Assembly (NCBI GenBank): GCA_002633025.1
Contig: NMRB01000740.1
Coordinates: forward strand, 5,393 to 69,392
Direction of reading: 5' to 3'
Source of the DNA: Notospermus geniculatus
Lineage: Eukaryota; Nemertea; Pilidiophora; Heteronemertea; Lineidae
Length of the DNA stretch: 64,000 bases
Position 1 is the stretch's first letter, and the number at the start of each line of letters is the position of its first letter. This document shows, in pieces, positions 12,301 through 21,600 of this stretch. The notes beneath the pieces were generated by a model. The model ran no database searches and had not been told where the DNA came from. It saw only the letters and a list, made by a program, of their open reading frames with translations. The translations under genes and the position numbers were made by a program.

Positions 12301-15049
12301 GTAGAAATACTAGTATCAAGTAAAAGCATTTGCTAACTTTTATGAATACCAGTCCAGCAAATGGTTTACTAATAGGGCATCTTCCTGGCAATGTCTCATT
12401 CTCGAATCACGACGATTTGAAAATGTTTCTTGAACCAAAACACTTGCTCTTTCTTTTGCAGCCATTCATAGAAATCCGAGAAGGACGTCATCCATGTATC
12501 GTGAGAACTTTCACGGGAGGCGACTTTATTCCAAATGATACTGTTGTGGGAATGAGTGATGTAAGTGTATAATACAGAAGATACCTACGGTTAGTGCAGT
12601 TTCGTTGACAAAATGTCTAAAAGAATCTTGTGGGGTAATTATGAGCATTGTGATGGGCTGTATTTTGGAATGACCCTGCCTTCCATGGTGCGTCCTTCAC
12701 ACTTCTTGTCTCCGTGATAAATTGAGAACTGATCGAGGTTTTCAAACCAAAAAATTCAGCACTGTTTGCTTGTCAGTTGAGGACAGTTCCTTTTGATAAT
12801 CAGCATTATGTTTTTTACCAGCTGGCCACTAGGGGGCGCAAAACAAAGACACAAAGCTTGTCTCCATAATAATTCGCTAATGAATCAAGATTTGACAAAT
12901 TGTGTTTTGGTCATATGTTGTTGTACCGCTCAGGGTTTCCGCCAGAGGGTAAAATGGGTAAAATTCTGTTCCCTTAAATTTTTCCAGGGTACGGATCCGT
13001 ACCCTCTAAAACGTTGGGTGACCATTTTTCCATGACATGCCGGACGAAACCAAACAACCAGCATGACCAGCGCAGGGATTTTATGCTTCAAAATATGCCT
13101 AAAATGGCACCAAACATCATTTAAACCCTTTTTAAAAATCGAGAAAAAAAATGTTTTCAAAAAAAAATTTTTTCAAAAAAACATTTTTTTTTTCAAAAAA
13201 ATTTTTTTTCAAAAAAAAATTTTTGTTCAAAAAATTTTTTTCAAAATTTTTTTTTCAAAAAAACAAAAAAAAATTTTTCAAACAAATTTTTTTTGTCCGT
13301 GCCCTCATTTTTTTTCTGGCGGAAACCCTGCCGCTCTGCAGCACACTTGTTTTGAAAAAAAATGGTCATGGTGTTCCATGTGTTTAATTGACTTTCTTAG
13401 GTAAATGATGAAGAAATGGAAGGGAACACTGACGGTAGTGTTGTTCTGGTGACCGGTCCCAACATGGGAGGTAAATCAACTCTGATGAGGCAGGTCGGGC
13501 TGATGGTCGTCATGGCTCAGTTGGTAAGTGGAATCCTTCCAGTGTGAATGCCCCAGCCAAATCTTGTAGCCAAATGGCAAATGGGGTACAAACTTTTGTT
13601 ACCAGATATCAAAATCTGTTAGTCAGTAATGACAAAATTTGTATCGTCAATTGATGCAATTTCTTTCCTTGGTTCAGGGTTGCTATGTGCCTGCGGAGAA
13701 ATGCCGTCTGACTCCAGTAGATCGAGTTTTCACACGGCTTGGAGCATCAGACAGAATCATGGCCGGTAAGTTCACCTTACGCCAAAAATATGCCACCTCA
13801 GATTGGTCAGGGAGGTTCAGGTAGTCTCTCCTCAATAACAAAACTTGTCTCTCTTTCCAGGTGAGAGTACATTCTTTGTCGAGTTGAGCGAGACTTCAGC
13901 GATTCTTCAACACGCAACTCGACATTCGCTTGTCCTCATGGACGAATTGGGACGCGGTACGGCCACCTATGACGGGACTGCCATCGCCTGTGCTGTGGTC
14001 AATGAACTCTCACAAAATATTGGCTGCAGGACGCTCTTCTCTACCCACTACCATTCCCTGGTGGAGGAGTTCTCTCATGATCCTAACATCAGATGTGGTC
14101 ACATGGTACGTATTCCCTTGACTGACAAGTCACTTGCTGTTTTCATCCGCATAACTATTCCATGCGGTGACGCATTGAGCTTGAGAACCAGTTTTTGCCC
14201 AATACACAGCGTAAAGGATATCATCATGTGACATCATTACTTTTGCCACGTTCTTGACATCTTACAGGTCTCAGGGGCGGGTCCACGTTTTCGGGAAAGA
14301 GGGGGCGCACTGTGTTAGAAACAATGAAATCTGCAGTGAATTTCAATGATTTGCTCCAAATTTCAGAATTTACGGTCGATTTTACACATTTGTTGGCTGA
14401 AAGGGGGGCGTGGGCCGGGTGTGCCCCACCCTTGGATCTGCGCCTGGGTCTTATCTCACAGATCTACCTGTCGGGTGCGGGTTCCCCATTTTGGTCTCGT
14501 TAGACCTTTGTAGGCCTACACGCATTTTTTCAGCCGAGCAGTTCCCTCACTTAATGATTTTCTCATCATTTCAGGCGTGCATGGTGGAAAATGAAAACGA
14601 GGAAGACCCGAGCCAGGAGACGATTACCTTCCTCTACAAGTTCATCAAGGGAGAGTGTCCAAAGAGTTACGGTTTTAACGCAGCAAGACTCGCTGACCTG
14701 CCAGAAGAGGTCATCACGGTGGCACGGAAGAAAGCCAGGGAGTTTGAGGACACACAGAACAGGATGAAGATATTTAGGTTCGTACAGACAATTAATAGTG
14801 GATTATGCAACGGCTTGGTTTGGCCTGCGACTCGCGGAATCCTTTCTAAATGTAGTCGTATGCAAATTGGGCCGATAATGCTTCAAATGCTGTTCGAATT
14901 TTACATTTTCAGCCCTTTTGTGGTGTCTGGAGCACTTGAAATTTTGTGATCAAGGTTAACTTTGATTTGCTTTGTCTTTCAGAATGTTGCAAAAACAAGA
15001 CGACTTCACCGTGGACCAAGTCAAGAGTGTCCAGAGTCAGATTGCCTGA
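3381..15049 (+). CDS. MSH6: DNA mismatch repair protein MSH6
   Basis: MutS homologue that pairs with MSH2 (MutS-alpha) in the nucleus to recognise base mismatches and small loops. Exons: 3381-3516, 4224-4320, 4686-4804, 5358-5594, 6014-6096, 6415-6502, 6832-6966, 7334-7964, 8126-8331, 8450-8558, 9125-9287, 9933-10013, 10218-10313, 10443-10533, 10926-11081, 11509-11738, 12038-12170, 12462-12560, 13401-13523, 13678-13765, 13861-14105, 14575-14777, 14983-15049 (TGA). All junctions from exon 2 on keep phase. N-terminal PIP box QKSLFSFF binds PCNA; an acidic/basic linker follows; mismatch-wedge Phe-x-Glu lies in KVGKFYELY (exon 7); Walker [10 protein letters not shown] is in exon 19. About 1,200 residues, shorter than human (1,360), with no PWWP domain seen between exons 1 and 2. 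Exon 1 at its best donor (CAG|GTATGT, 3516) ends in phase 1 while exon 2 needs phase 0; a weaker donor after 3467 would restore phase. Confidence 0.96.
5245..5350 (+). repeat. Pyrimidine-rich CTTATCTTTT tract before MSH6 exon 4
   Basis: About ten loosely repeated copies of CTTATCTTTTCAT run up to the acceptor at 5356-5357. It forms an exaggerated polypyrimidine tract for exon 4 and is likely a slippage-expanded microsatellite. Confidence 0.6.
5705..5985 (+). mobile_element. tRNA-derived SINE in MSH6 intron 4
   Basis: The head contains pol III-type A box (TGGCCTTGTGG, 5720-5730) and B box (GGTTCGAATCC, 5764-5774). The body (GACAGTAAGCCG..., AAGTAAAAGACCCCATCCAA) and tail (GGGCCAATAATGCTATGGCT) recur at 9440-9635, in part at 21228-21330 and as a tail at 42364-42400. 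No tRNA fold with a closed acceptor stem is present, so it is a SINE and not a tRNA gene. Confidence 0.75.
6145..6340. mobile_element. Palindromic MITE, family A (TGTGACCCGCTC ends)
   Basis: Inverted ends TGTGACCCGCTCCAGCAAAA and its complement close a 196-bp element, flanked by TA on both sides. The interior (TGATCATCATCGGTCATCAG, CTGCAGAGACGTACATTTCAG) is shared with copies at 7021-7214, 32254-32515 and 53268-53468. It lies in MSH6 intron 5. Confidence 0.8.
6486..6600 (+). repeat. Tandem duplication of the 3' end and donor site of MSH6 exon 6
   Basis: A 58-bp unit (6486-6543) that includes the last 17 coding bases of exon 6, the CCA|GTAGGT donor and 41 bp of intron is repeated at 6544-6600 with a few changes. 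If the second donor were used, the reading frame would meet TAA (ACCAAAATAA) in the inserted segment. The first donor therefore appears to be the functional one. Confidence 0.85.
7021..7214. mobile_element. Palindromic MITE, family A
   Basis: It has the same ends (TGTGACCCGCTCTTGCAAAA) and the same interior as the copy at 6145, at 194 bp, in MSH6 intron 7. Two copies thus lie within 1.1 kb in flanking introns around exons 6-7. Confidence 0.8.
8611..9010 (+). mobile_element. hAT-like MITE with CAGGGTTTCCGCCAG ends, 5-bp duplication TGAGC
   Basis: A 400-bp element bounded by CAGGGTTTCCGCCAGA and its inverse. TGAGC directly repeats at 8606-8610 and 9011-9015. The interior is largely runs of A and T arranged as a self-complementary stem, plus GGGTACGGACT/GGGTCCGTACCC words. 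It sits in MSH6 intron 10. The same family is at 12931-13330 (inverted) and 34734-35011. Confidence 0.88.
9440..9640 (+). mobile_element. tRNA-derived SINE, partial, in MSH6 intron 11
   Basis: The B box GGTTCGAATCC (9448-9458) is followed by the same body and tail as the SINE at 5705 (GACAGTAAGCCG, AAGTAAAAGACCCCATCCAA, GGGCCAACAATGCTATGGCT). A clear A box is not seen, so the head is degraded. Confidence 0.7.
9645..9846. mobile_element. Palindromic MITE, family B (TGTGACCCTCC ends)
   Basis: A 202-bp element with inverted ends (TGTGACCCTCCACAGCGAAA and TTTTGCTGTGATGGGTCACA) and interior words ATTGTCTGTCTGT and TTCTCTCCTGGTGTC. Other copies are at 15516-15717, 25241-25446 and, truncated, 63090-63240. 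It abuts the preceding SINE. Confidence 0.78.
11235..11340. mobile_element. Palindromic MITE, family C (GTGAGGCAGTCTAGGAAAAC ends), short copy
   Basis: Inverted ends GTGAGGCAGTCTAGGAAAAC / TTTTCCCAGACTGCCTCAC enclose CCCTTGTTGATCATTCAG. Longer copies are at 21948-22125 and 35959-36148. It lies in MSH6 intron 15. Confidence 0.78.
12462..14105 (+). other. MSH6: MSH6 ATPase core (exons 18-21)
   Basis: These exons encode the MutS ABC-type ATPase. Visible motifs in order are the entry strand IREGRHPCI...DFIPNDT, Walker [10 protein letters not shown] (exon 19), the GCYVPAE / [13 protein letters not shown] segment (exon 20), the signature-like [10 protein letters not shown], Walker [12 protein letters not shown], and the STHYHSL histidine switch (all exon 21). 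No catalytic position is damaged, so the enzyme looks functional. A 400-bp mobile element sits in the intron between exons 18 and 19. Confidence 0.93.
12931..13330 (-). mobile_element. hAT-like MITE with CAGGGTTTCCGCCAG ends, 5-bp duplication CCGCT
   Basis: It has the same length (400 bp) and ends as the element at 8611 but lies in the opposite orientation, in MSH6 intron 18. CCGCT repeats at 12926-12930 and 13331-13335. The A/T-run interior could pair with the copy in intron 10 within the same pre-mRNA. Confidence 0.88.
14272..14446 (+). mobile_element. hAT-like MITE with CAGGGGCGG/CCGCGCCTG-type ends, 5-bp duplication GGTCT
   Basis: A 175-bp element in MSH6 intron 21. It starts CAGGGGCGGGTCCACG and ends GGATCTGCGCCTG, with GGTCT at 14267-14271 and 14447-14451. 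The interior (GAAATCTGCAGTGAATTTCA, ATGATTTGCTCCAAATTTCA) recurs at 45267-45911, 55857-56030 and 56621-57740. Confidence 0.85.
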
Positions 15050-15068
15050 AATACATTACATGTACTAT

Positions 15069-15074
15069 AATAAA
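15069..15074 (+). terminator. MSH6 poly(A) signal
   Basis: An AATAAA hexamer lies 20 bp after the MSH6 stop codon, which would give an unusually short 3' UTR. A further AATAAA is at 16661-16666 and could serve a longer transcript, though two MITEs (15215-15717) would then be in the UTR. Confidence 0.55.
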
Positions 15075-15214
15075 AACCTCCTGTGTATATACATGCAGAA
15101 GCGGCTCATGTTACTTCAGTGAAGTGTACACCCTGTACAAAGTACTTTTACTTTGGGAATGGCATGGTTACAATGTGCTTAATTAAGTATCAACTCAGTG
15201 TACAATGCTTGTAT

Positions 15215-15509
15215 CAGGCCCGTAGCAGCCGGGGGGTCCAAGGCCCCCCCCCCACTTTTTTTGCCAAAAATACCTTGGCCCAAATGTCCATTTTATATGT
15301 CCATATTTTTACTCTCAGATCCAAGGAAAATGCATCTAAAGCACTTAAATTGTCAATTTTTTCCTGGGGGAGGACCCCCAGACCCCCCCTTTGGGCTTCA
15401 CTTTCCGGTCCTAACCGCCTCCGCCGAGCTACGCACCCAACCTTTCTGTCAATCCTGGATCCGACCCTGCCAGGGACCCCCCACTCATCAGAGGGCTGCT
15501 ACGGGCCTG
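15215..15509 (+). mobile_element. hAT-like MITE with CAGGCCCGTAGCAGCC ends, 5-bp duplication TGTAT
   Basis: A 295-bp element with inverted ends CAGGCCCGTAGCAGCC / GGCTGCTACGGGCCTG and TGTAT directly before and after it. The interior carries C-rich runs and GACCCCCCCTTTGGGCTTCA. It lies immediately 3' of MSH6. Confidence 0.87.
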
Positions 15510-15515
15510 TGTATA

Positions 15516-15717
15516 TGTAACCCTCCACCACAAAACCAGTCGGAAGTTGTCCGAAGTTGGCAAGTTGGGAATGAATTATCTGTCAATTTCAGTATTGTCT
15601 GTCTATTGTGAAGTCTCAGTGATTCTATTTCTTTCCTTATCTCCTGGTGTTATCTCAGTATGTTTATAGGCTCATTTTCTGTGCGACTTCCGACTGGTTT
15701 TGTGGTGGAGGGTCACA
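15516..15717. mobile_element. Palindromic MITE, family B
   Basis: Ends TGTAACCCTCCACCACAAAA / TTTTGTGGTGGAGGGTCACA and the family interior (TCAGTATTGTCTGTCTATTG, TATCTCCTGGTGTTATC). It lies six bases after the hAT-like element at 15215-15509. Confidence 0.8.
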
Positions 15718-16711
15718 TATGTAGATGTGTCTTTTATATGACATTTTCAGCAAAAATTTGTTGCTTAATCAACTTTACAAGCATGTTGTTATTATTATGA
15801 GTGTACCAGTATATGAAGACCACTGACAAAAATTACTAGTGCTGGTATCTTCGTGATCTTCTGTCCTATGGTTGTTGTTGCTGTGTCATAATGAGCACAC
15901 CTCCTAAAATTTGCCTCCGATGCTGGATTTAACATACCGGTACTATAGATCATGTCATGTGAGTTATGTGAGTCTTGTCTCGCATAAAGTGGACCAGAAT
16001 TTTCAGAATTAGGCACATACAATCATGTGATTTGGTTGTTTCCTCTGGAAATTTCATGATCAATCCACCTGAGCAGCTTGGCCCAAGTATGAACATTCTT
16101 CTGTGAAGGTATGGATGTGTTTTCAGATGTTGGTGTTGTATCTTGCAATGTACCTCAGCTGTTGCATTTAAACTACTTTGTGCTGTTTATGACCTTTGTT
16201 CTTATGCAGAGGTCAGTGAGGACCCTCTACCCTGTGGTGAGATGTCAATTCAATAACCATCGTCGAGTAACTTCAGACGCTAACACAAGATATCACCCGT
16301 CAAAGTCTCGTAACATCACCGAAGATGATAATATGGCATTGGAACGCTACAAAAGTTCCATCACATGTCAGTCTTTTATCTGAAAATGACACCACGATGA
16401 TGTTATACCTGCGAACGGAAGTAATCACGTGGGATTCTCATTGGTGGATCAAGCAATCTCTCTCGGCATCAGTTCTTGAAGGCCGAGGTTTCATCGACTT
16501 GGAATTTTTGCCACCACTGTCGGACAGCAAGAGTGTAAACGGAGCTACGTGATGTTGAAGTGTGAACCCACCTATAGGGTGATGGAAAGGAAAATTATCT
16601 CTTCGTTATCTGTTAATATTACTACGTGTAGTATGCATTTAAATTCCATATATCATTTGTAATAAAATACATCATGGATGATTGATTTGTTTTACTCCTC
16701 TCAATCACTTT

Positions 16712-17041
16712 GAGAATGCCAGCTAACTTTTGAACGGTTGGGTTGGATTTACACCCCATAAATGTATTATCAACAGATAGAAACATCGTGCCTCACAACC
16801 AAATAAGCAAGTGTTTTGTAGTTTTAACTAGTTATGTAATAAATCGGAAACAGTGTTTTTATGGATTTTGACCCATTTTGTGTTAATTTACATAAAAAAC
16901 GTCATTTCTTATTACATAACTACTGAAAACAATTAAGGACATGCTTATCTGCTTCTGAGGCACCATGTTTCTATCTGTTGGTAATACATTTATGGGGTGT
17001 AAATCCCACCGTTCAAAAGTTAGCTGTACATCGGCATTCTC
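16712..17041. mobile_element. 330-bp imperfect palindrome with arms of about 100 bp
   Basis: The left arm (GAGAATGCCAGCTAACTTTT, ACACCCCATAAATGTATTAT, ACAGATAGAAACATCGTGCC) is inverted at 16940-17041. The centre is AT-rich. It is probably a MITE of a family not otherwise seen here, inserted just upstream of the presumed E2F7/8 promoter. Confidence 0.65.
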
Positions 17042-17189
17042 CTGTACAGAGTTCTGCGGTGGCTTCCCAATGCACGTGGTCGGCAAAATCAAAACAAGGA
17101 GTTTGATGAATACGTCATCAGTTTGTGCGAATAACGTAATGAGAACAGGATGTAAACAAAAGTTTGCGCCGTCTCATTTGAATACCATC

Positions 17190-17305
17190 GTCCATTGGTC
17201 AATTTCAGCGAATTGATATTCAATGCTTTGAAAGTTTGTTCCTGATTGGTTCATTTACTTGGGAGGCGGGGCTGGTGCTGTTGAACCGACAGACCGCGCC
17301 AAATT
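17190..17305 (+). promoter_or_regulatory. Probable E2F7/8 promoter: two CCAAT boxes, GC box, E2F site
   Basis: Inverted CCAAT boxes (ATTGG) are at 17194-17198 and 17245-17249, an AGGCGGGGC GC box is near 17264-17272, and a perfect E2F consensus GCGCCAAA is at 17296-17303. A CpG-rich stretch without a TATA box follows (GACGCGGCGCGATG, GTGCGCGTAACGCGACC). This order is the classic layout of cell-cycle promoters. The first coding exon begins 1.35 kb downstream, so a noncoding first exon is expected. Confidence 0.55.
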
Positions 17306-17620
17306 TGTCTGTTGTTGACGCGGCGCGATGTAATCACAGTCACAGTGCGCGTAACGCGACCCCGGGAAACACACACAGCACATACAGGTTGCCGTTTTTT
17401 GCTAATTTTCTCAATAACAGAAATAAAATTCATGACATAAGAGTACGTCTTTGATTTGAATTACCTTGAGCATTGTTAAATATGAATGTTTCTGTATGAT
17501 TCACTGTCTGGATGAGGTTGTTGTGTAAGATTTTTTGCGGTCACTCATTCATTCATTCAGTGCACCACTGCACTGCCTGCATGCCTGCGTGCGTGTAATG
17601 CAATGCATTGTGAATACACA

Positions 17621-18084
17621 CAGGGTTTATGCGGGTCTTTAAAAGTCCTTAAATTTGAGATTTTGATTTAATGGCCATTGAAAGTCTTTAAATTTTGCCC
17701 ATTTTGCTGGATGGTCATAAAAAGTCTTTAAATCTTAGAAACAGTCTGGTCATAAAAATCATTAAATGATATTAGGCCTACTGAGATGCCAGGAAATAGC
17801 GTCTATACAGCATTCTAATCTAGATTTCAAAATGTTCTGGGGGAGAACCCCCATACCCCCTTGATGCAGGGACCTTCGGCACCCGTCTGTAACAACTGCC
17901 TTCGGCAACCCTGATCCCCTCTCTGCCAAAAATTCTGGCTGCTCAGTATGTAAAATTGCGTTTATCACCCTTCATGCTCCCCCAGAGACATACCTGAAAC
18001 AGGTCCTAAATTTATATCAACTCGGTCATTAAAAGTCTTTAAAAAGGTCCTAAATTTCGTGCTCAGGTGAGAGCATAAACCCTG
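17621..18084 (+). mobile_element. hAT-like MITE with CAGGGTTTATGC ends, 5-bp duplication ACACA
   Basis: A 464-bp element that starts CAGGGTTTATGC and ends GCATAAACCCTG, with ACACA at 17616-17620 and 18085-18089. The interior has repeated AAAAGTCTTTAAA words near both ends and a GC-richer middle. It lies between the presumed E2F7/8 promoter and the first coding exon, thus probably in a 5' UTR intron. Confidence 0.85.
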
Positions 18085-18159
18085 ACACAGTCTGCTGGGA
18101 TTGGGAAGGCCACGTCATCATGATGTCTCCCCCTCCCCAGACCCAAAAGAAGAGCCTGA

Positions 18160-18310
18160 TTAATACTTAGCTAGGCCTAGACCTGTAGCCCACCTCCCTA
18201 TAAACAGTGATAAAATATGTTAGGCCTAGCTAGGCCTAGGCCTAGGCCTATAATTAAATGCTAATTGAGAAAAGTAGTGCAGTGTAGCCTAGTAGTAGGT
18301 AGGCCTAGTG
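18160..18310. repeat. AGGCCTA-rich stretch
   Basis: Many copies of the palindromic word TAGGCCTA or CTAGGCCTAG, including four in direct succession near 18226-18250. The same word is scattered over the whole window. No function is evident. Confidence 0.6.
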
Positions 18311-18667
18311 GCGGGCGTGGAAGGTATGGAAAAATATCGAGGCCTAGCAATCAATTGTGATCAGGCTGCTAACGGTAGCCTAACTCCATTAGGACTCAGG
18401 AGGAGTGATGCGGTCAAACTTAGCGGCGACTGATCGCGGACAGTGTCTGATTTGTGTAACGTAGTGGAGAAAATCAGCACTGTTGCACTTCCAGAGTTTG
18501 AAATCCGAATGCAGTGCAACACAGTCGAGACGTTGAAAAAAAGTACAGGTCCGCTTACAGCAACTCCCAGAGACTCGGGCTGTTAATGTGCGGTCCTTGC
18601 GGTATAATGTAGGTCATTCTGCAGGTTCCTTAAGTCTTCCTTTGTTTTGCAGGATTAATCTGCCAAA

Positions 18668-21600
18668 ATGTCATTCCTTCCTTATGACTTCACATTCGAC
18701 GGCTCAGACTGTGAGATGGATACCATCCAGTCGATGGAGAACGACCTGCCAACATTCAGCCAAGAATGTGAAGATGATAGCTTCATCTCATCTCACGATG
18801 AGATCAAATCACCCTTCCTCACTGAGGAATCCATAGACTTCTGTGATGGGCCCATCACTATACCGGAATGTTCAATGGAAGCAATAGATCCATCACCAAA
18901 AAGAGCTCCATTCAAGAACTTGTCCTTGAACCGTAATGTACCAATGACTCCTGGTCCTATCACACCTGAAAAGCCATCCGATCTGTTTGATGGTCCACTG
19001 ACTCCAACTGCTAATTTGAAAGTCTTGATGAGTGCTGCAAGTCCCGAGATCCGAAATCGTGATAGCAATAAAAAGAAGGAACTGTTTCTGCAGCAGGATT
19101 TTTATGAAAATGAATCGACATGTTCGGCCGTGGAAGAATACCAGGAGAATATCCAAAATACATTTGGATATGAATTTGAGGTATCGGCAAAATGTGATGC
19201 ACCTGTCAGCAGAAAGGACAAATCTCTTGGTTTATTGTGTTTAAAGTAGGTATCTTTCTTTATTTCCTATTGTCCATCCATCCAGAGCTACTTTGGGAAT
19301 TGGTGTTAATAAATGTACTGGGGAATGTTGAAATGCAGCTGACACTAGAAATCATTGAGATTTTGCTTACGAACTCATAACTGAGACAGAACCCTTGCTT
19401 AGAGTCTAAGTCTAATAGACACTCAGTCTCAGCAATAAAAAGTTGACTCAAGGAAGTCTGTTGACAGTTTTCCCTGCAATTTTCTTTCTTTCAGATTCTT
19501 GGACAGATTTCCAGAGTATCCCAGCCCCACTGAGAAAATAGAACTAAGTCTTGATGAAGTCGCAAAAGATCTTGGTGAGTTGAACACTGAAGTGAATATT
19601 TCTAAATGCCCTGGAAAGGGTTCTAATTTAGCTGTCATTCTGCAACGATGTAGTTTTCCATGCTTAAATTTCTCTTTTACTTTCATGTATGTCATTCCAT
19701 AGCTGTTGAAAGGAGAAGAATCTACGACATTGTCAATGTCCTGGAGAGTGTTGAGCTGGTCAGTCGTGTTGCCAAGAATAGGTATGCCTGGCATGGGAAG
19801 AGAAATTTACCGAACACACTCGCTAGACTAAAGGTGAGATCATCTTCAGGTTGCCCTCTTTGTTCAATTTGAACAATGCCGTTATGATATTGATAGCAAT
19901 ATAATACAAGTGAATTTCAGAAGCCATCACCAGTTAGCAGTCCTAGAATGTCACAAAATTTGACGTCACTGACGTACAGCATTGCCTCGCGTCATTATCA
20001 AATATCAATGATGTTTGTGGCGTGCACTTCTCTGTGACTTCAAATTTCGTGACATTCTTCGACCGCTAACTGCTGGTGGCTTCTAAAGCCTAGCGTAGAT
20101 CGCACTTGCGACTGGAAGCAACTGATCTGATCAGTTGCTGGTGATGTACGCGCTCAGTCGCAAGCCCATGTACATTACAGTGACTGGACGAAACTGAGGA
20201 CAACTAGTTGCTGGACAGTTGAACATGTGCGACTGGCGATCTCAGTTCCAGCGAGTTGCAAGGGCGCGTTGATCGACCGTTTCTGGCGACTGATCAGTCG
20301 CCTCCAGTTCCAGCTAGATCCTCCCAGTCACCAGTAGCTCAGTGGCGACTAGTTGTCTCCAATCACATGTGTGATCTACGCTAGGCTTAACAAGTCTCCC
20401 ATTAGTCCTCCAGTATATGGAGAACTGCCAAACACAAGTATACTACAACAATAATTCTTTTGCAGGCTTTGGGTGAAACAGAAGGGTATGCAGAGAAGAT
20501 AAGAGAAATGAAGGAGTTTGAATTGGCTGAAGAGATGAACTCATTTCAGAAAAAGGGAAAGTTGGCCAAAATAAAGAAGAAATGTCCTCCTTCCCCTGAC
20601 ACCTCATTAATTCCCAGTTCAGGCGATCTCAATTATCAGACAAATATGGCACTTTTGGCTGCAAAAGGTGAGCTCATCAAAGATTGTTACTGTAAGAGCC
20701 CAAAATACTTGTGTCATACTTCTTAGCATTGAGCATTTGGGAGGTGAGCTACAATCGAGCATTTCCGACTGGTACCATTTATACACCTGGCTGGAGGAGA
20801 GCAGCCAGGGAGGCAAAGAGACTTCCCACAGTCTCATGCCTCAGTCAGATTCGAACCTGGGACCCTCTGACTGTTAGTTAGCGACGAGAACCACTACACC
20901 ACCATGGCTCCCCATTGGTTGAGTGTCCGTTTTATTGTTTTGAAGACTAACACCTGAAATTCACTAGATTTGACTTTATTCATGTCCCTGTACCATTGCC
21001 TATCTTTCTTGCAGCTGTGATGAGGAAGGACAAGTCTCTGGGAATCATGAGCCAGAAGTTCCTCATGCTTTTCTTAGTCTCCGAGCCCAAAATCCTAAAT
21101 CTAGAACTTGCTGCAAAGATTCTGATTGGAGATCCAAATGTTGATAAGACAGGAAGTGCTCAGTTTAAGAGTAAGTCTAAAAAGCTGTTTTCAATTCCCA
21201 AAGTTGCGCATTTCACAGAAAAAGCGGTGGTGCCTTGTACCTAGTACCTTTGCAGGCAAGTAAAAGACCCCATCCAAGTGAGGAACATGGGTACGGTAGC
21301 TTGAGATGGCTTGTATTCCGTACATGCTAATCGCTAAACGTGGTCTCTTTAGTACCAGTACATTCATAACATGAACAATGATTGAAATCTTTTCAGCCAA
21401 AATCCGAAGACTGTACGACATAGCTAACGTTTTGACCAGTCTCAACTTGATTCAGAAAGTGCATGTTACAGAAAGCCGTGGCAGGAAGCCAGCATTTGAA
21501 TATACGGGACCACCACTGGATGATACAAAACCAGGTATACATGGTATACTGAAAAATATTATCAAAAATGATCGCTATTCATCTGACAATGACAGACTGA

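Noticed and set aside
13063-13404. Lys/Phe-rich 113-codon frame
   Set aside because: It is the A/T-run core of the 400-bp mobile element at 12931-13330, not a gene.
15083-15611. Overlapping frames of 145 and 137 codons just after MSH6
   Set aside because: They translate the CAGGCCCGTAGCAGCC element and its C-rich core; no homology to a protein family.
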